A DNA stretch of 64,000 nt from Planomicrobium soli (GCF_003014655.1 NZ_PYAT01000001.1:186001-250000); one strand, 5' to 3'; positions 34,075 through 44,775 are shown, counted from the first letter of the stretch. Made by a program: numbers and translations. Notes: generated by a model from the letters alone, not told the origin.

Positions 34075-35328
34075 TCATTCCACAGACTGTTGCCAATCAA
34101 ACCACTCAGGATTGTTCGGCTGCAGACTCTGTAGCTCTTTAATAATTTCGATGGCGCGTTCCCGTTTTCCTTCTTCCAATAAAAAGCGAGCATATTTTTC
34201 AAGAAAATCCGGGTCTTCCGAAAATGACGGATACGCTTTATCAAAATAAGCAGCGGCCTGGACAAACTGCTCTGTGCGTGCATAAGATTCCGCAATCATT
34301 GGGTAAAGGCCCGCCCAGTCGTCTTCACGGGCGACTACCGCTTCCGTCAACTCAAGCACATCCTCATCCATTTCCTCAGCATGGAAATAAGACACCAACG
34401 TAAATATGGCTTCCATGTATTCCGGATCCAGCGCTATTGCTTGGCGCAGGTAATCGATGCCTGCCTCTTTATCGCCCAGCTTGAGCGCTAGTTTGCCTGC
34501 AAACAAATACAGTTCTTTCTCAAACTCGTTTCGGGCGATGCCTTCTTGAATGGCTTTGTAGGCACCTTTGTAGTCTTCTGCCATATTCAAGCTTTGTGCC
34601 CGCAGGAAATAGGCCGAGAAATAATCCGGATCAATTTCAATCAGCTCTTCAAGCCAGCGGACGGCCATGTCATATTGGCGGGTCTGGAATGCCGCAAAAG
34701 CTGCTCCGAACATGACGTCCGGCTGTTTCAAATCATCCAGCGCCTCATTGTAATACGGCAGTGCTTCTTCATAGGCTGCACCGGCACTATATACTTCAGC
34801 GAGCCGTTCCGATAGATTGACTCCTTCTATTTGGACACGCTGTTCCTTCAAATCCTGATAAATCTTCGCCGATTCCAAATAACGTCCTGAATCCAATAGC
34901 AGCTCCGCTTTTGCCTGCATCAATAACGGTTCATCCGGCAACAGCTCGATCGCTTCGTTCAAGCGGCTTTCCGCCGCCTCAAGCAAACCTTGCAGTTGGA
35001 ACAAATCGGCCAATGTCACAAGTGCCTGCGGATATAATTCATCTTCTTTCGATATTTCCATCAAGGCATTAAGCGCCTCGTCTTCGCGGTCAGCTTCAAT
35101 CAGCATATTGGCTTTATCAATTGCCAGCTGAGCTTCTTCCGGAAAAATATACTGGAGGTGCTCTAATACTTTGATCGCTTCTTCAACAAATCCGATCTCC
35201 GCAAACCATTCAGACAAACCATACTGCTCGTCCGGATCGCCGCTCAGTAAATACTGATCCAGCAACAGATTGACCGATTCCATATTCCCTTGTTCAACCG
35301 CTTTTTGAATATCTTTTAAGTTTGCCAT
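34075..35328 (-). CDS. ypiA: YpiA, TPR-repeat protein
   Basis: 417 residues made almost entirely of tetratricopeptide helices, about ten repeats (for example AEVYSAGAAYEEALPYYNEAL and IDPDYFSAYFLRAQSLNMAEDY). No signal or membrane segment, so a cytoplasmic scaffold. Strongly acidic. It heads ypiA-ypiB-ypiF just after the aromatic operon, as in B. subtilis. Partner unknown. AGGTGAT precedes the ATG. Confidence 0.9.
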   Translation of the reverse strand: MANLKDIQKAVEQGNMESVNLLLDQYLLSGDPDEQYGLSEWFAEIGFVEEAIKVLEHLQYIFPEEAQLAIDKANMLIEADREDEALNALMEISKEDELYPQALVTLADLFQLQGLLEAAESRLNEAIELLPDEPLLMQAKAELLLDSGRYLESAKIYQDLKEQRVQIEGVNLSERLAEVYSAGAAYEEALPYYNEALDDLKQPDVMFGAAFAAFQTRQYDMAVRWLEELIEIDPDYFSAYFLRAQSLNMAEDYKGAYKAIQEGIARNEFEKELYLFAGKLALKLGDKEAGIDYLRQAIALDPEYMEAIFTLVSYFHAEEMDEDVLELTEAVVAREDDWAGLYPMIAESYARTEQFVQAAAYFDKAYPSFSEDPDFLEKYARFLLEEGKRERAIEIIKELQSLQPNNPEWFDWQQSVE

Positions 35329-35388
35329 GCTATCACCTATTCTTTTTCATTTTCCTCTTATAATCCTACACGAAAGCTTTGGCTAAGC

Positions 35389-35416
35389 ATAATAAAAACT
35401 CCCCCGCAGGAGAGTT
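35389..35416 (-). terminator. Terminator after aroA
   Basis: AACTCTCC-TGCG-GGGGAGTT, eight pairs with one U-G, followed by TTTTATTAT. The stem includes the aroA stop codon. Confidence 0.88.
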
Positions 35417-36698
35417 AGTTTAGCAAAGAATTTAGTTGTTCAATAAAGTCAGGATATGAAACGGAAATGCATGCAGGGTTGTCGATAACAACTTCTTCTG
35501 AAGCGACAAGCGCAGCTACCGCTTCCATCATGCCAAGCCGGTGATCGCCGTACGTTTTTACGCTTTCACCTTTCAAAGGTGTCGGGCCGTTTATGATCAT
35601 GCCATCATCAGTAGCTTGAATATCAGCGCCTAGCTTCGTCAGTTCCACTACAACTGCGGCTATCCGGTCTGTTTCTTTAACCCGGAGCTCTTCCGCGTCC
35701 TTGATTACCGTCGTGCCAGTTGCTTGTGTGGCAATTAGGGCAATCAGCGGTATTTCATCTATCAGCCGAGGAATCAGATCGCCGCCTATTTCAATCCCCG
35801 TTAATGCTGAAGAGCGGATTGTCAAATCGGCTGCTTGTTCTCCTGATGTTTGCCGCTCCTCAATGTCAAAATCAGCACCCATTTGGCTGATAACATCCAA
35901 AATTCCGGTGCGGGTCGGGTTGGTACCGACATTTGTTAACTTTACTTCACTATTAGAAGTGATCAGTGCGGCTCCGATCATAAAAGCCGCCGATGAGATG
36001 TCTCCAGGCACATTAACATGATTGGCTGTCAGTGTTTGGCCGCCATCAATTTCAATCGTACCGTTATTTCTTGAAATCTTGGCGCCGAAGTGTTCGAGCA
36101 TGATTTCTGTGTGGTCACGTGATGCGACCGGTTCAGTAACCCTTGTTTTCCCTTCAGCTTTCAATCCGGCAAGCAAGATTGCGGATTTCACTTGGGCACT
36201 GGCAACCGGCAACGTGTAATCGATTCCCGTCAGTTTGGTTCCTTGTACAGCAAGCGGCGTATACTGGCCGTCGCGGCGCCCTCGAATATCCGCTCCCATT
36301 TGGCGCAGAGGGTCAATGATTCGCTTCATTGGCCGCTTGGCGATCGATTCGTCGCCTGCCATGACGGAGTGGAAAGAAGTTCCGGCAAGGATACCAAGCA
36401 TCAAGCGCGTTGTGGTGCCTGAATTCCCGGTATCCAACACTTCAGAAGGCTCTTCCCAAGATCTTTCCCCACCGCTCTTGATTGTAACTTTGTCGCCGTC
36501 CAGATTGATTTCAACACCAAGCTTTCGGAAGCAGCTGATCGTACTCAAGCAATCGTCTCCTAGAAGAAAGCCCTCAACTGTAGTTGTGCCAGCCGCCATA
36601 GCACCGAACATGATAGAACGATGCGAAATGGATTTGTCACCTGGAACTTGAATGGCCCCTTTTAAAGAAGGGCTCGCATAAGATAAATTTAACGCCAT
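35415..36698 (-). CDS. aroA: 3-phosphoshikimate 1-carboxyvinyltransferase (EPSP synthase)
   Basis: Sixth step of the shikimate pathway (aroE in B. subtilis naming); 427 residues. [15 protein letters not shown] and [14 protein letters not shown] form the substrate sites; [22 protein letters not shown] and [13 protein letters not shown] are further conserved blocks. The layout resembles class II enzymes of Gram-positives. Last gene of aroC-aroB-aroH-tyrA-aroA, 15 bases after tyrA. Confidence 0.96.
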   Translation of the reverse strand: MALNLSYASPSLKGAIQVPGDKSISHRSIMFGAMAAGTTTVEGFLLGDDCLSTISCFRKLGVEINLDGDKVTIKSGGERSWEEPSEVLDTGNSGTTTRLMLGILAGTSFHSVMAGDESIAKRPMKRIIDPLRQMGADIRGRRDGQYTPLAVQGTKLTGIDYTLPVASAQVKSAILLAGLKAEGKTRVTEPVASRDHTEIMLEHFGAKISRNNGTIEIDGGQTLTANHVNVPGDISSAAFMIGAALITSNSEVKLTNVGTNPTRTGILDVISQMGADFDIEERQTSGEQAADLTIRSSALTGIEIGGDLIPRLIDEIPLIALIATQATGTTVIKDAEELRVKETDRIAAVVVELTKLGADIQATDDGMIINGPTPLKGESVKTYGDHRLGMMEAVAALVASEEVVIDNPACISVSYPDFIEQLNSLLN

Positions 36699-36713
36699 TA
36701 GACAAACGCCCTT

Positions 36714-37805
36714 TCATGAAATATATGAATCGTAGGAAGTTCTTCGATCGAAGCAATCTTTGGCACGTTCCCGATCCTCAGCCCTTTGAAAACTAATGAC
36801 CAGAATGCCGAAAACGTCTTCGCGAGTTTCCAATATGCGGATATTAACGATGCTGATTTTTTCCTCGGCCAAATAACCGGTCAGTTCTGAAATGATTCCC
36901 GGCACGTCAGGAATATCAATATGCAAATCATAAACAGAAAAGAGCGCCCCGCTTACTGCAATCGGCAGCTCATCGCGCACTTCTTTTGCCTGCTTGAAAT
37001 ATTGTTGAATAGAATGGGGTTCATTCGCCTCTAGCAGAAGTTTCAGCCGGTTCATCTCATTCATCCAGTTGTCCAGCTGACGGATGATCATGTTGTTGTT
37101 CTGCGTGGTAATATCGCGCCACATTTCCGGATTGGAAGAGGCGATGCGGGTTGTGTCCCGGAATCCGCCTGCCGCAAGTTGGCGGACAAACGGATTCTCT
37201 TTTTCCTCTTTGTCCAATTGGTGGACAAGCGAAGCAGCAATTAGGTGTGGGAAATGACTGACGATTGCGGTCAAGTAATCGTGTTTCTCGGCAGCCAACA
37301 CTTCTATTTTCGCCTTAGTGACAGACAGCAGCTCTTTTAATTTCATTACGTCCTCTTCATCCGCTTTTCTAGACGGAGTCAAAATATAAAATGCATTTTC
37401 AAACAACAAATCTTTTGCCGCTTCTACTCCGCTTTTATGGGAACCAGCCATAGGATGGCCCCCAATAAAAGGAGTTTCCAGCTGGTCGGCCGCTTCCATA
37501 ATGCGCAATTTCGTGCTGCCGGTATCCGTCAATATGACGCTTTCTTTCAAATCCCAGAAACGGCTTTGCTCCATCAGTTTAAGCGTGGCGCCAACCGGTG
37601 TTGCAAAAATAATTATATCCGCATCTCTCGCCGCACTTTCCAATGTCGGAGGAGCGCTTTGTATGATCCCCATTTTATACGCCTTGCGCTGAGTCATAGG
37701 GTCGGTATCATAACCCGCTATATGAACATCTTTGTGCCGCTGCAGCGATTTTGCAAGCGAACCGCCGATCAATCCGAGACCGATAATAAGTACATGTGAT
37801 TTCAT
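36714..37805 (-). CDS. tyrA: Prephenate dehydrogenase
   Basis: Oxidises prephenate on the route to tyrosine. 363 residues. NAD-binding IIGLGLIGGSLAKS at the start; GGHPMAGSHKSGVEAA holds the catalytic His. Residues from about 295 form an ACT domain (LHIDIPDVPGIISELTGYLA), a likely feedback site. The ATG overlaps the aroH stop as ATGA. In B. subtilis hisC and trp genes lie between aroH and tyrA; here they touch. Confidence 0.95.
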   Translation of the reverse strand: MKSHVLIIGLGLIGGSLAKSLQRHKDVHIAGYDTDPMTQRKAYKMGIIQSAPPTLESAARDADIIIFATPVGATLKLMEQSRFWDLKESVILTDTGSTKLRIMEAADQLETPFIGGHPMAGSHKSGVEAAKDLLFENAFYILTPSRKADEEDVMKLKELLSVTKAKIEVLAAEKHDYLTAIVSHFPHLIAASLVHQLDKEEKENPFVRQLAAGGFRDTTRIASSNPEMWRDITTQNNNMIIRQLDNWMNEMNRLKLLLEANEPHSIQQYFKQAKEVRDELPIAVSGALFSVYDLHIDIPDVPGIISELTGYLAEEKISIVNIRILETREDVFGILVISFQRAEDRERAKDCFDRRTSYDSYIS

Positions 37806-38185
37806 GCGTGGCTCACCTGATTATTCTTCACCAAGTCCGGACGCAGCTTAACCGCTTCATTCATGAAAATGTGCTGAATGTCTTTTTGGCTTTGTTCTGT
37901 ATTAACATGCATCATAACCCGGATACAAAGAGGCAAACTGCCTGGCACGTTCATTTCATGCGTACACATTACAGGCACATATGTCCAATTCTCTAATGTC
38001 CGAACTGCTTTTGCCGGAAAAGCAGAAGAAACATCAGGGGTTGTCGATATAATGACCGACGCAACTTCTTCGGGGTCGATATTGTTCGCTTTTATCATTT
38101 CCAGAACCAGTTTTTTCGTTTCCTGCAAAATTTCATCCGGGTGATCTTTTGTTACTGTAATTGCACCTCTAACTCCTCGGATCAT
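37802..38185 (-). CDS. aroH: Chorismate mutase, AroH class
   Basis: Converts chorismate to prephenate. A 127-residue trimeric alpha/beta barrel-like enzyme, not the all-helical AroQ type: MIRGVRGAITVTKDHPDEI, FPAKAVRTLENWTYVPVMC and CIRVMMHVN contain the active-site Arg, Glu and Cys positions. AGGAGGAG precedes the ATG, which directly abuts the aroB stop (TGAATG). Confidence 0.96.
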   Translation of the reverse strand: MIRGVRGAITVTKDHPDEILQETKKLVLEMIKANNIDPEEVASVIISTTPDVSSAFPAKAVRTLENWTYVPVMCTHEMNVPGSLPLCIRVMMHVNTEQSQKDIQHIFMNEAVKLRPDLVKNNQVSHA

Positions 38186-39259
38186 TCAAACTCCTCCTAA
38201 CATTGAACAAAGTTCTAAATATGCCGCTTCTGCTCTCTTTTCTTCAATCGTCTCAAGAAATGGAGTTCCGGTCTTTTCCAAAAGCACAAAACTAAGAGCC
38301 CCTTCAGATGACTTCTTGTCTTTTTTCATAAAAGGCAAGATTTCCTCAAACGACACTTCTTGCAGCTTTTCCAGCGGATAACTGTTTTTTCTGCACCAGA
38401 CGAGAAACTCGTTTAATCGGGCATGGTTTGACAAATGCAAGGCATAGGCCATTCCCAGCGCAACCGCTTCACCGTGGGTAATTCTTCCATAGCCAAAGTG
38501 CCCTTCTAATGCATGGGCAAGCGTATGGCCGAAATTCAGGTATTTTCTTACGCCACTTTCAAACTCGTCTTCTTCGACGATGGCCGCTTTAACAGCAATC
38601 CCTTTTTCAAGGTGAGCCATTATTTCGCCATCTGCCATCGTACCAAGCTCATCTATTTCCAATAGTTCCAAGAGCCAGCTCTCATTCGAAATAAATGCAT
38701 GCTTTACCACTTCAGCCATTCCGGAACGAACTTCGTCAGCCGGCAGCGTCCGCAAAAGCTGAATATCATAAAGAACGGCTTCAGGCTGGTAAAATGTTCC
38801 AATCATATTCTTGCCAAGTTTATGATTGATGGCAGTCTTGCCGCCGACTGCACTATCATGTGCAAGAATAGTGGTCGGAAGTTGAATATAAGGAATGCCG
38901 CGCATAAAGGTCGAAGCGACAAATCCGGCCACGTCTCCGGTGGCTCCACCGCCAAATGCCAACAATAACGATTTTCGGGAACAGCCTTCAGAAAGCAAAA
39001 AAGTATGGCAGTCCATGAATGTCTCCACCGATTTTGCCTGTTCTCCGGCTGGAATCGTCAGCACACGAACATCGAACTCCCGCAAGTAACCAAGCAAGTA
39101 TTCTAAATGCAATTTGGCTACTTGAGCGTCTGCCACTACCACAATGCGGTCAGCGGAACTTAATAATCCGTGATAGTCTTTCGTGAATAAGCTGAAAACC
39201 TGATGTCCGATATGTACGTTATAAGGATGGTCGGCTTCAACGCGGAGTTGCTTCATCAT
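38186..39259 (-). CDS. aroB: 3-dehydroquinate synthase
   Basis: Second step of the shikimate pathway; NAD and zinc dependent. About 357 residues. Signatures: LLAFGGGATGDVAGFVAS (nucleotide loop), LAHDSAVGGKTAINH, and zinc ligands in NFGHTLAHALE and HGEAVALGM. Translation starts at one of two adjacent ATGs (39259, 39256) after AAAGGAGTTTT; the first shares a base with the aroC stop (TAATG). Upstream in-frame codons lie inside aroC and are not used. Confidence 0.95.
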   Translation of the reverse strand: MMKQLRVEADHPYNVHIGHQVFSLFTKDYHGLLSSADRIVVVADAQVAKLHLEYLLGYLREFDVRVLTIPAGEQAKSVETFMDCHTFLLSEGCSRKSLLLAFGGGATGDVAGFVASTFMRGIPYIQLPTTILAHDSAVGGKTAINHKLGKNMIGTFYQPEAVLYDIQLLRTLPADEVRSGMAEVVKHAFISNESWLLELLEIDELGTMADGEIMAHLEKGIAVKAAIVEEDEFESGVRKYLNFGHTLAHALEGHFGYGRITHGEAVALGMAYALHLSNHARLNEFLVWCRKNSYPLEKLQEVSFEEILPFMKKDKKSSEGALSFVLLEKTGTPFLETIEEKRAEAAYLELCSMLGGV

Positions 39260-40431
39260 TAAAACTCCTTTGTATACTGTGAGTAGTTCTTGATATTTTC
39301 TCTCAGGCGCGGCAATTGATCTGCATCGAATTGTTCCATCAATGCGTTCGCAATCTCCCATGCCACTACATGTTCGGCGACGATGGACGCTGCTGGCACT
39401 GCGCAGCTGTCAGACCGTTCGATACTTGCCTGGAATGCTTCTTTCGTTTCTATATCCACGCTTTGCAGCGGCTTATAAAGCGTAGGAATCGGCTTCATAA
39501 CGCCCCGGACGACTATAGGCATGCCAGTTGTCATACCACCTTCAAAACCGCCCAGATGGTTGGTTTTACGGGTATATCCATTATCCCCATCCCATAAAAT
39601 TTCGTCATGGACTTCACTCCCCGGTCTTCTCGCCATTTCAAAACCGATGCCGAATTCCACGCCTTTGAATGCGTTGATGCTCATAATGGCAGCTGCAATT
39701 TTTGCATCAAGCTTGCGGTCGTAATGAACATAGCTGCCGATACCAGCAGGCATGCCTTCCACGATTACTTCGACCGTTCCGCCAATAGAATCGCCATTCT
39801 TTTTCGTTTCATCTATTAAATCTGTCATTCTTTTAGTTGCAGTAGGATCTGCACAATAAACCGCGTCATTCTCCACTATTTCCCGGATTTCGTCAGCTGA
39901 TTTTCCAAGATAGCTTTCCGGATTGACTTTAATGCCGCCAATTTCCGTAACATGCGAAACAATCTTTATGCCAAGTTCAGCGAGCAACTGCTTTGCGACT
40001 GCGCCGACCGCTACGCGAACTGTCGTTTCGCGTGCCGAAGAGCGCTCTAATACGTTGCGCAAATCCCGGTGACCGTACTTGATGCCGCCGTTCAAATCAG
40101 CATGTCCAGGTCGCGGTCGGGAAATTTGACGTTTTACTTCGTCTGTTTCTTCAATCGGTTCGATTCCCATAATATTGGTCCAGTGTTTCCAGTCATCGTT
40201 CTTCACAACCAACGCTACTGGTGAACCAAGCGTTTTGCCATGCCTTACTCCCGAAACGATTTCCACTGTATCTTTTTCAATCTGCATTCTTCTGCCTCGG
40301 CCGTGGCCGCCTTGGCGCCTCTTCAACTCTTTGTTGACCATTTCTACTGTCAACGGCATTAATGCCGGCAACCCCTCGATGATAGCTGTCAATTGCGGTC
40401 CATGGGACTCACCTGCTGTTAAATAACGCAT
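39259..40431 (-). CDS. aroC: Chorismate synthase
   Basis: Last common step to aromatic amino acids, using reduced FMN (aroF in B. subtilis naming). 390 residues. [37 protein letters not shown] and [15 protein letters not shown] are signature blocks with the two catalytic histidines. ATG 40431 is nine bases after GGGAG; a GTG two codons earlier is too near. First gene of the aromatic operon. cheR and ndk-type neighbours differ: ndk follows upstream, cheR is absent. Confidence 0.96.
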   Translation of the reverse strand: MRYLTAGESHGPQLTAIIEGLPALMPLTVEMVNKELKRRQGGHGRGRRMQIEKDTVEIVSGVRHGKTLGSPVALVVKNDDWKHWTNIMGIEPIEETDEVKRQISRPRPGHADLNGGIKYGHRDLRNVLERSSARETTVRVAVGAVAKQLLAELGIKIVSHVTEIGGIKVNPESYLGKSADEIREIVENDAVYCADPTATKRMTDLIDETKKNGDSIGGTVEVIVEGMPAGIGSYVHYDRKLDAKIAAAIMSINAFKGVEFGIGFEMARRPGSEVHDEILWDGDNGYTRKTNHLGGFEGGMTTGMPIVVRGVMKPIPTLYKPLQSVDIETKEAFQASIERSDSCAVPAASIVAEHVVAWEIANALMEQFDADQLPRLRENIKNYSQYTKEF

Positions 40432-40580
40432 TTCCACTTTCTCCCTTCAACGTGCTAAAGTATTTATAGACCACTATAACATATCCTATTTGACCAATTC
40501 TATACGAAATAAACAGATAAAACAAAACTGTGCATACAATTTAACCGCTTGTTTCCGGATTATGGTATTTCCCCAAAATA

Positions 40581-40613
40581 AAAAGGCTGCCGAGAGTTTC
40601 TCGACAGCCTTTT
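40581..40613 (-). terminator. Terminator after ndk
   Basis: AAAAGGCTGTCGAGA with TCTCGGCAGCCTTTT, a 15-bp stem with one U-G pair and a 3-base loop, ten bases after the ndk stop; T run follows. Confidence 0.93.
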
Positions 40614-40623
40614 ATGTGTTGAA

Positions 40624-41070
40624 TTAGTTTACCCAGTTGTTGATTGTTTTTTCGTATGATACTAATTCTTCTTCTTTGAAGAACAAGCCGATTTCACGCT
40701 CAGCGCTCTCAGCTGAATCCGAACCGTGGATCATGTTTTTGCCGACAGTAACTGCGAAGTCGCCGCGGATTGTTCCTGGAGCTGCATCTTTCGGGTTAGT
40801 AGCGCCCATCATTTGACGTGCAGTCAAAATAACGTTTTCACCTTCCCAAACCATTGCAAATACAGGACCTGAAGTGATGAAGCTTACCAATTCACCGAAG
40901 AAAGGACGCTCTTTGTGCTCGCCGTAATGCTCTTCAGCCAATTCAGTAGGAATTTGCATCAATTTAGCTCCCACCAAGTGATAGCCTTTTTTCTCGAAAC
41001 GCGCAACAATTTCACCGATTACGTTGCGTTGTACGCCGTCTGGTTTAACCATTAAAAAAGTTTTTTCCAT
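40624..41070 (-). CDS. ndk: Nucleoside diphosphate kinase
   Basis: Balances NTP and dNTP pools through a phosphohistidine. 148 residues. [20 protein letters not shown] starts the family fold; the active His is in [20 protein letters not shown] (about residue 115). ATG 41070 is preceded by AGAGGAGTG; three more upstream codons have no support. Has its own promoter and terminator. Confidence 0.97.
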   Translation of the reverse strand: MEKTFLMVKPDGVQRNVIGEIVARFEKKGYHLVGAKLMQIPTELAEEHYGEHKERPFFGELVSFITSGPVFAMVWEGENVILTARQMMGATNPKDAAPGTIRGDFAVTVGKNMIHGSDSAESAEREIGLFFKEEELVSYEKTINNWVN

Positions 41071-41119
41071 TATAAACACTCCTCTAGTAAGAACTCGGGC
41101 AATTTGCCCACCCTAAAAA

Positions 41120-41147
41120 ATACTAACATTGTGACACTATTTGTCAA
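41120..41147 (-). promoter_or_regulatory. Promoter of ndk
   Basis: TTGACA (41147-41142), 16-base spacer, TAGTAT (41125-41120). The leader then holds a GGGCAA/TTGCCC inverted repeat (41097-41109) before the ribosome site. Confidence 0.65.
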
Positions 41148-41155
41148 CTGTCGGG

Positions 41156-42130
41156 TTAAAACTTTCTTTTTCCTATAAAAAATGCAATGTTACGCATTGT
41201 TTTATTGGCCGTGCTTTTTGGCAAGTAAGACAACTCTTTCAAGGCCTTGTTCAAGTAACGTTCGCTGATCGCCTTCGATTCCTTGATGGCCGGACTGTTA
41301 CGGATCCGCTTTACAATATAGAGCCTTTCTTCATCTGTCAGTTCTTTGTACAGGCTTTCTTTCAAGAGCTGGTATATATCCTTATCCTTACGGGCAAACA
41401 ATATAGGCAAAGTGATATTACCTTGAATAAAATCACTTCCTGCAGGTTTCCCTAATTCCTCATCAGTCGACGTAAAATCCAAAATATCATCGATTATCTG
41501 AAAAGACATGCCAATAAAATAGCCGAAGCGCCGCAAATGAGCTGCTGTTTTCTCATCAGTGCCAGAAACCAATGCGCCCAGTTCACAGCTGGAAGAAATC
41601 AGCAAAGCGGTTTTGCGCTTTATGCGCCGCAAATAGTCTCTCATATTCTGGTCAAGCTTGTATTTGTCTTCGATTTGGATAATTTCACCACGGCATACTT
41701 CAATCATGGTTCTTGAAAGAATATCATGGACATTCGGCACGTCGACTTTTGTTATATATTCCAAAGCGCGCGCAAGGATGAAATCCCCTGTATACATCGC
41801 CACACTATTGTTCCACTGCGCCTTAACAGTCGGCTGCCCTCTTCGCATTTCGGAGTCATCAATAACATCGTCATGGACCAAAGAAGCCATATGGATCAAC
41901 TCGAGAGGAACGGCCACTTGTTTCATGACCTCGATGTTATAATTCCCAAACTTTCCGGCAAGCAAAACAAAAACAGGTCGGATTCTTTTCCCTCCGGCCT
42001 GCAACAAATGAAGAGAAGCGTCATTCAATAGGTGAGAATTGGAATCCACTGCCTGTTCTAGTTCTTTTTCAATCATTTCTAACTCCGGTTTAAGGTCGGA
42101 ATAGAGCAATTTCAACTTCATCTTTTCCAC
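41156..42130 (-). CDS. hepT: Heptaprenyl diphosphate synthase component II
   Basis: The catalytic half of the two-part enzyme that makes the C35 side chain of menaquinone-7. 324 residues. The two Asp-rich motifs are SLVHDDVIDD (about 84-93) and QIIDDILDFTS; GGKRIRPVFVLL binds substrate phosphate. The start is GTG at 42130, seven bases after GAAGG; an ATG three codons on is possible. Works with HepS, encoded two genes upstream. Confidence 0.94.
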   Translation of the reverse strand: MEKMKLKLLYSDLKPELEMIEKELEQAVDSNSHLLNDASLHLLQAGGKRIRPVFVLLAGKFGNYNIEVMKQVAVPLELIHMASLVHDDVIDDSEMRRGQPTVKAQWNNSVAMYTGDFILARALEYITKVDVPNVHDILSRTMIEVCRGEIIQIEDKYKLDQNMRDYLRRIKRKTALLISSSCELGALVSGTDEKTAAHLRRFGYFIGMSFQIIDDILDFTSTDEELGKPAGSDFIQGNITLPILFARKDKDIYQLLKESLYKELTDEERLYIVKRIRNSPAIKESKAISERYLNKALKELSYLPKSTANKTMRNIAFFIGKRKF

Positions 42131-42147
42131 TTAAAAACCTTCTCCCG

Positions 42148-42852
42148 CTATTTTACTTTTTTTATACCTAAGTGAAGCGCTGCGGCTCCTCCTGTATAAG
42201 GTTTGTATTTTACTTGCACAAAACCGACTTGCGTAAACAGTTTAGCCAATTGTTTCATTCCTGGAAAACCTTTCGCCGATTCTTGCAGCCATGAATATTC
42301 TTTATAGCTTTTGGCGAATAATTTGCCGAAAACCGGCATGATGAAACGGAAGTACAGTCGGAAAAACGGCTTAAATAGCAAGCTTTCAGGCTGTGAGGTC
42401 TCTAGACAAGCGATCATTCCGCCAGGTTTTAGAACGCGATGCATTTCTGATAGCACCTGACGGTAATCAGGTACGTTACGCAAGCCAAAACCAATCGTTG
42501 CAAAGTCAAAAGAGTTGTCTGGAAAAGGCAAACTCATTGCGTTGCCTTGGATCAATTGCACTTGTGGCAAATCTTTTGTTTTTTCAATTCCCACATTCAG
42601 CATATTCTGGCTGAAATCCAGACCAACGACTTTTCCAGACTCACCTGTGGCTTTTGCCAACGCTATTGTCCAATCAGCGGTTCCGCAGCATATGTCGATT
42701 GCAGATGCTCCGGGAGGAACTTGCATTTTTTGCATTGTATCGCGGCGCCATTTATTGTGTTGCTGAAAACTAATGACAGAATTCATCTGGTCATAGTTAT
42801 CAGATATTTTTTCGAAAACTTCATGCACTCGTTGTTCTTTCGTTTTTTGCAT
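42148..42852 (-). CDS. menG: Demethylmenaquinone methyltransferase
   Basis: SAM-dependent C-methylation of the quinone ring, last step of menaquinone synthesis (ubiE/menH family). 234 residues. SAM site [16 protein letters not shown]; further blocks [18 protein letters not shown] and [16 protein letters not shown] are family-specific. ATG 42852, nine bases after AAGG, gives the MQKTKEQRV start that fits Bacillus proteins; a second ATG at 42861 overlaps the hepS stop as ATGA. Confidence 0.95.
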   Translation of the reverse strand: MQKTKEQRVHEVFEKISDNYDQMNSVISFQQHNKWRRDTMQKMQVPPGASAIDICCGTADWTIALAKATGESGKVVGLDFSQNMLNVGIEKTKDLPQVQLIQGNAMSLPFPDNSFDFATIGFGLRNVPDYRQVLSEMHRVLKPGGMIACLETSQPESLLFKPFFRLYFRFIMPVFGKLFAKSYKEYSWLQESAKGFPGMKQLAKLFTQVGFVQVKYKPYTGGAAALHLGIKKVK

Positions 42853-42857
42853 TTTAG

Positions 42858-43634
42858 TCATCCTTCTCGAGTTAGCTGCTCAGCTCTGTGCTGGTGCGGG
42901 GTTATTTGATGGAGCATAAAATGTTTCAGTTCATAGTCAAAGGCATAGCCATTCACACAATTTTCAATCTGGCTGTGCAAACTATCCAATTTTTCAAGCA
43001 GCCAGTTTTCTGTATGTAAGTCTTGCTGCAATGATTTTTTCAATAATCTTAGTACATGTGTCTGGCCGTCCCGTTGCAGACATTCCAGCTCTTCTGCATA
43101 GCGGATATAATTGAGTGTCAGCTTAGCTAGTGGCGTGTATTCGTCATATCCGTAATAATCATAGAAGGCGGTCAAAAGCTCGGTTTCTATCACTTCAACC
43201 GTTTCATCTATATCCGCAACTGAATGAATGGATTCCTCGTAAAAAGTAGCTTTTTTTTCACTGATTTGCACAACTGCGGTCGCTATTCTTTGAATAAGCG
43301 GAATGTTTCTCAAGTTAGTCAACATGTGGTAATAAATTCCGCTATAGAAATCGCCCGCCAAAACCGTCAATTGTTGTTTTTTCGTTACTGGGGCATCTTC
43401 TTTGACTTGATCATGGGCATGCAGGGCAGCATAAACAATCGCAACTGTTTTTGCAGAAACTTCGATTTTGCCTGACCATTGCTTGCCATCAAAAAAAGGC
43501 AATAGCAAAAAAAACAACCGCGCATGCTCAACAGAAGGTCCTGCTGTGTATTTCTCGAGCGTCCGTTGTTGTACCGCTTTCAAGACGTCGATTTCCATGG
43601 AAGTTATTTTAGACTGTATTTGCTGTAGGTTCAT
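42858..43634 (-). CDS. hepS: Heptaprenyl diphosphate synthase component I
   Basis: The non-catalytic partner that sets product length. 258 residues. It lacks the Asp-rich motifs and shows [18 protein letters not shown] [16 protein letters not shown], the best conserved block of HepS. The ATG at 43634 has GGAG eight bases upstream, and an extended -10 promoter lies just before it. First of hepS-menG-hepT, the B. subtilis order. Confidence 0.9.
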   Translation of the reverse strand: MNLQQIQSKITSMEIDVLKAVQQRTLEKYTAGPSVEHARLFFLLLPFFDGKQWSGKIEVSAKTVAIVYAALHAHDQVKEDAPVTKKQQLTVLAGDFYSGIYYHMLTNLRNIPLIQRIATAVVQISEKKATFYEESIHSVADIDETVEVIETELLTAFYDYYGYDEYTPLAKLTLNYIRYAEELECLQRDGQTHVLRLLKKSLQQDLHTENWLLEKLDSLHSQIENCVNGYAFDYELKHFMLHQITPHQHRAEQLTREG

Positions 43635-43671
43635 ACTGCTTGCTCCATTCATGATTTCGACATACCACTCT

Positions 43672-43680
43672 AGTATATCA
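43672..43680 (-). promoter_or_regulatory. Extended -10 promoter of hepS-menG-hepT
   Basis: TG-A-TATACT on the minus strand, 37 bases before the hepS ATG. The -35 region (TGAAGG at 17 bases) is poor. Confidence 0.45.
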
Positions 43681-43711
43681 CAGGGTAGACCATGCCTTCA
43701 TTCAATATTGC

Positions 43712-43933
43712 CTATTTTTTCGATTCGCTCTCTATAATGCCATAAGGCGAATGCACTTCCGCTTTTCCGCGGATCTTCATAGCAGAAGTATGCTCTGTAA
43801 ATTGCGCGATCATCACTTCGCCTTTATCCAGCTTCTCTGTATGATGGAACTTCGTGTCATTGCCCCGCGTTAACCCGATAACATTTACGCCATCTTCCTG
43901 TGCACGGATAATGATGTATTCTGGTTGTGCCAT
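43712..43933 (-). CDS. mtrB: Tryptophan RNA-binding attenuation protein TRAP
   Basis: An 11-subunit ring that, with tryptophan, binds GAG/UAG repeats in trp leader RNAs. 73 residues. The tryptophan and RNA contact blocks [19 protein letters not shown] and [20 protein letters not shown] are almost the same as in B. subtilis. Follows folE (mtrA) by 30 bases, the classic mtrAB pair. The trp operon it should control is not in this window. Confidence 0.97.
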   Translation of the reverse strand: MAQPEYIIIRAQEDGVNVIGLTRGNDTKFHHTEKLDKGEVMIAQFTEHTSAMKIRGKAEVHSPYGIIESESKK

Positions 43934-43963
43934 TATTATTCACCTGCTTTTAATTTTAAAAGT

Positions 43964-44548
43964 TTAGTCCATCTTAATATAAGAAATGACTTCAGAACGT
44001 TTAATAGCGTCTTCTTCAAAGACTCCTCTGGAAACAGCAGTCACGGTTTTAGCTCCCGGCTTTTTAATGCCTCTCATGGTCATACACAAATGTTCAGCTT
44101 CAACCATAACAAAAACGCCATGCGGATTTAATGTGTCTACTAATGAATCGGCAATTGTTGAGGTGATTCGCTCTTGTAGTTGCGGCCGCCTTGCGACTGT
44201 CTCTACTGCCCGCGCCAGCTTGCTTAGTCCGGTCACTACACCGTCTCTGGGAATATAGGCAACATGCGCCTTCCCGAAAAACGGCACCAAATGGTGTTCG
44301 CACATTGAGTAGAACGGTATATCCTTCACAAGCACCAATTCTTCATGTCCTTCATGAAAAACAGTTTTGAAGAATTCCTTTGGATCTTCATGCAACCCTG
44401 AAAAAACTTCCGCGTACATCTTTGCTACCCGCTTAGGTGTATCCAAAATGCCTTCCCGGTTGATATCTTCCCCCACCGCTTCCAAAATCATTGTAACGGC
44501 TTTTTCGATTTTTTCTAAATCTACGTTTTGTAACTCCATATCAGTCAC
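43964..44548 (-). CDS. folE: GTP cyclohydrolase I
   Basis: First step of folate synthesis (mtrA in B. subtilis). 194 residues from the GTG at 44548, which follows AGGAGG by seven bases; the ATG three codons later (44539) is possible. Zinc and catalytic residues are in [20 protein letters not shown] and [27 protein letters not shown] opens the core. Type IA enzyme. Confidence 0.96.
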   Translation of the reverse strand: MTDMELQNVDLEKIEKAVTMILEAVGEDINREGILDTPKRVAKMYAEVFSGLHEDPKEFFKTVFHEGHEELVLVKDIPFYSMCEHHLVPFFGKAHVAYIPRDGVVTGLSKLARAVETVARRPQLQERITSTIADSLVDTLNPHGVFVMVEAEHLCMTMRGIKKPGAKTVTAVSRGVFEEDAIKRSEVISYIKMD

Positions 44549-44711
44549 TCTATTTCCTCCTGTTGAAAACCTATCAATTTTAATTAAAAAATGAGTGGTC
44601 ATCCTTCAATCATTATTATTATATCTATTAGCATGTCGATTAAAATAGCAGCTTTCACTTTCTCACATGAATCGTAGCATATGGCGATAGGATTGGCAAA
44701 ATCGGACACTC

Positions 44712-44757
44712 AAAAAAAGAATGGCTTTTGCGTGAACATGTCACGCAAAAGCCATTC
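44712..44757 (-). terminator. Strong terminator after the HU gene
   Basis: A perfect 17-bp stem (GAATGGCTTTTGCGTGA and complement) with a 5-base loop, followed on the minus strand by seven T. It starts 19 bases after the stop. Confidence 0.95.
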
Positions 44758-44775
44758 TATGTACATCACTGAAGA

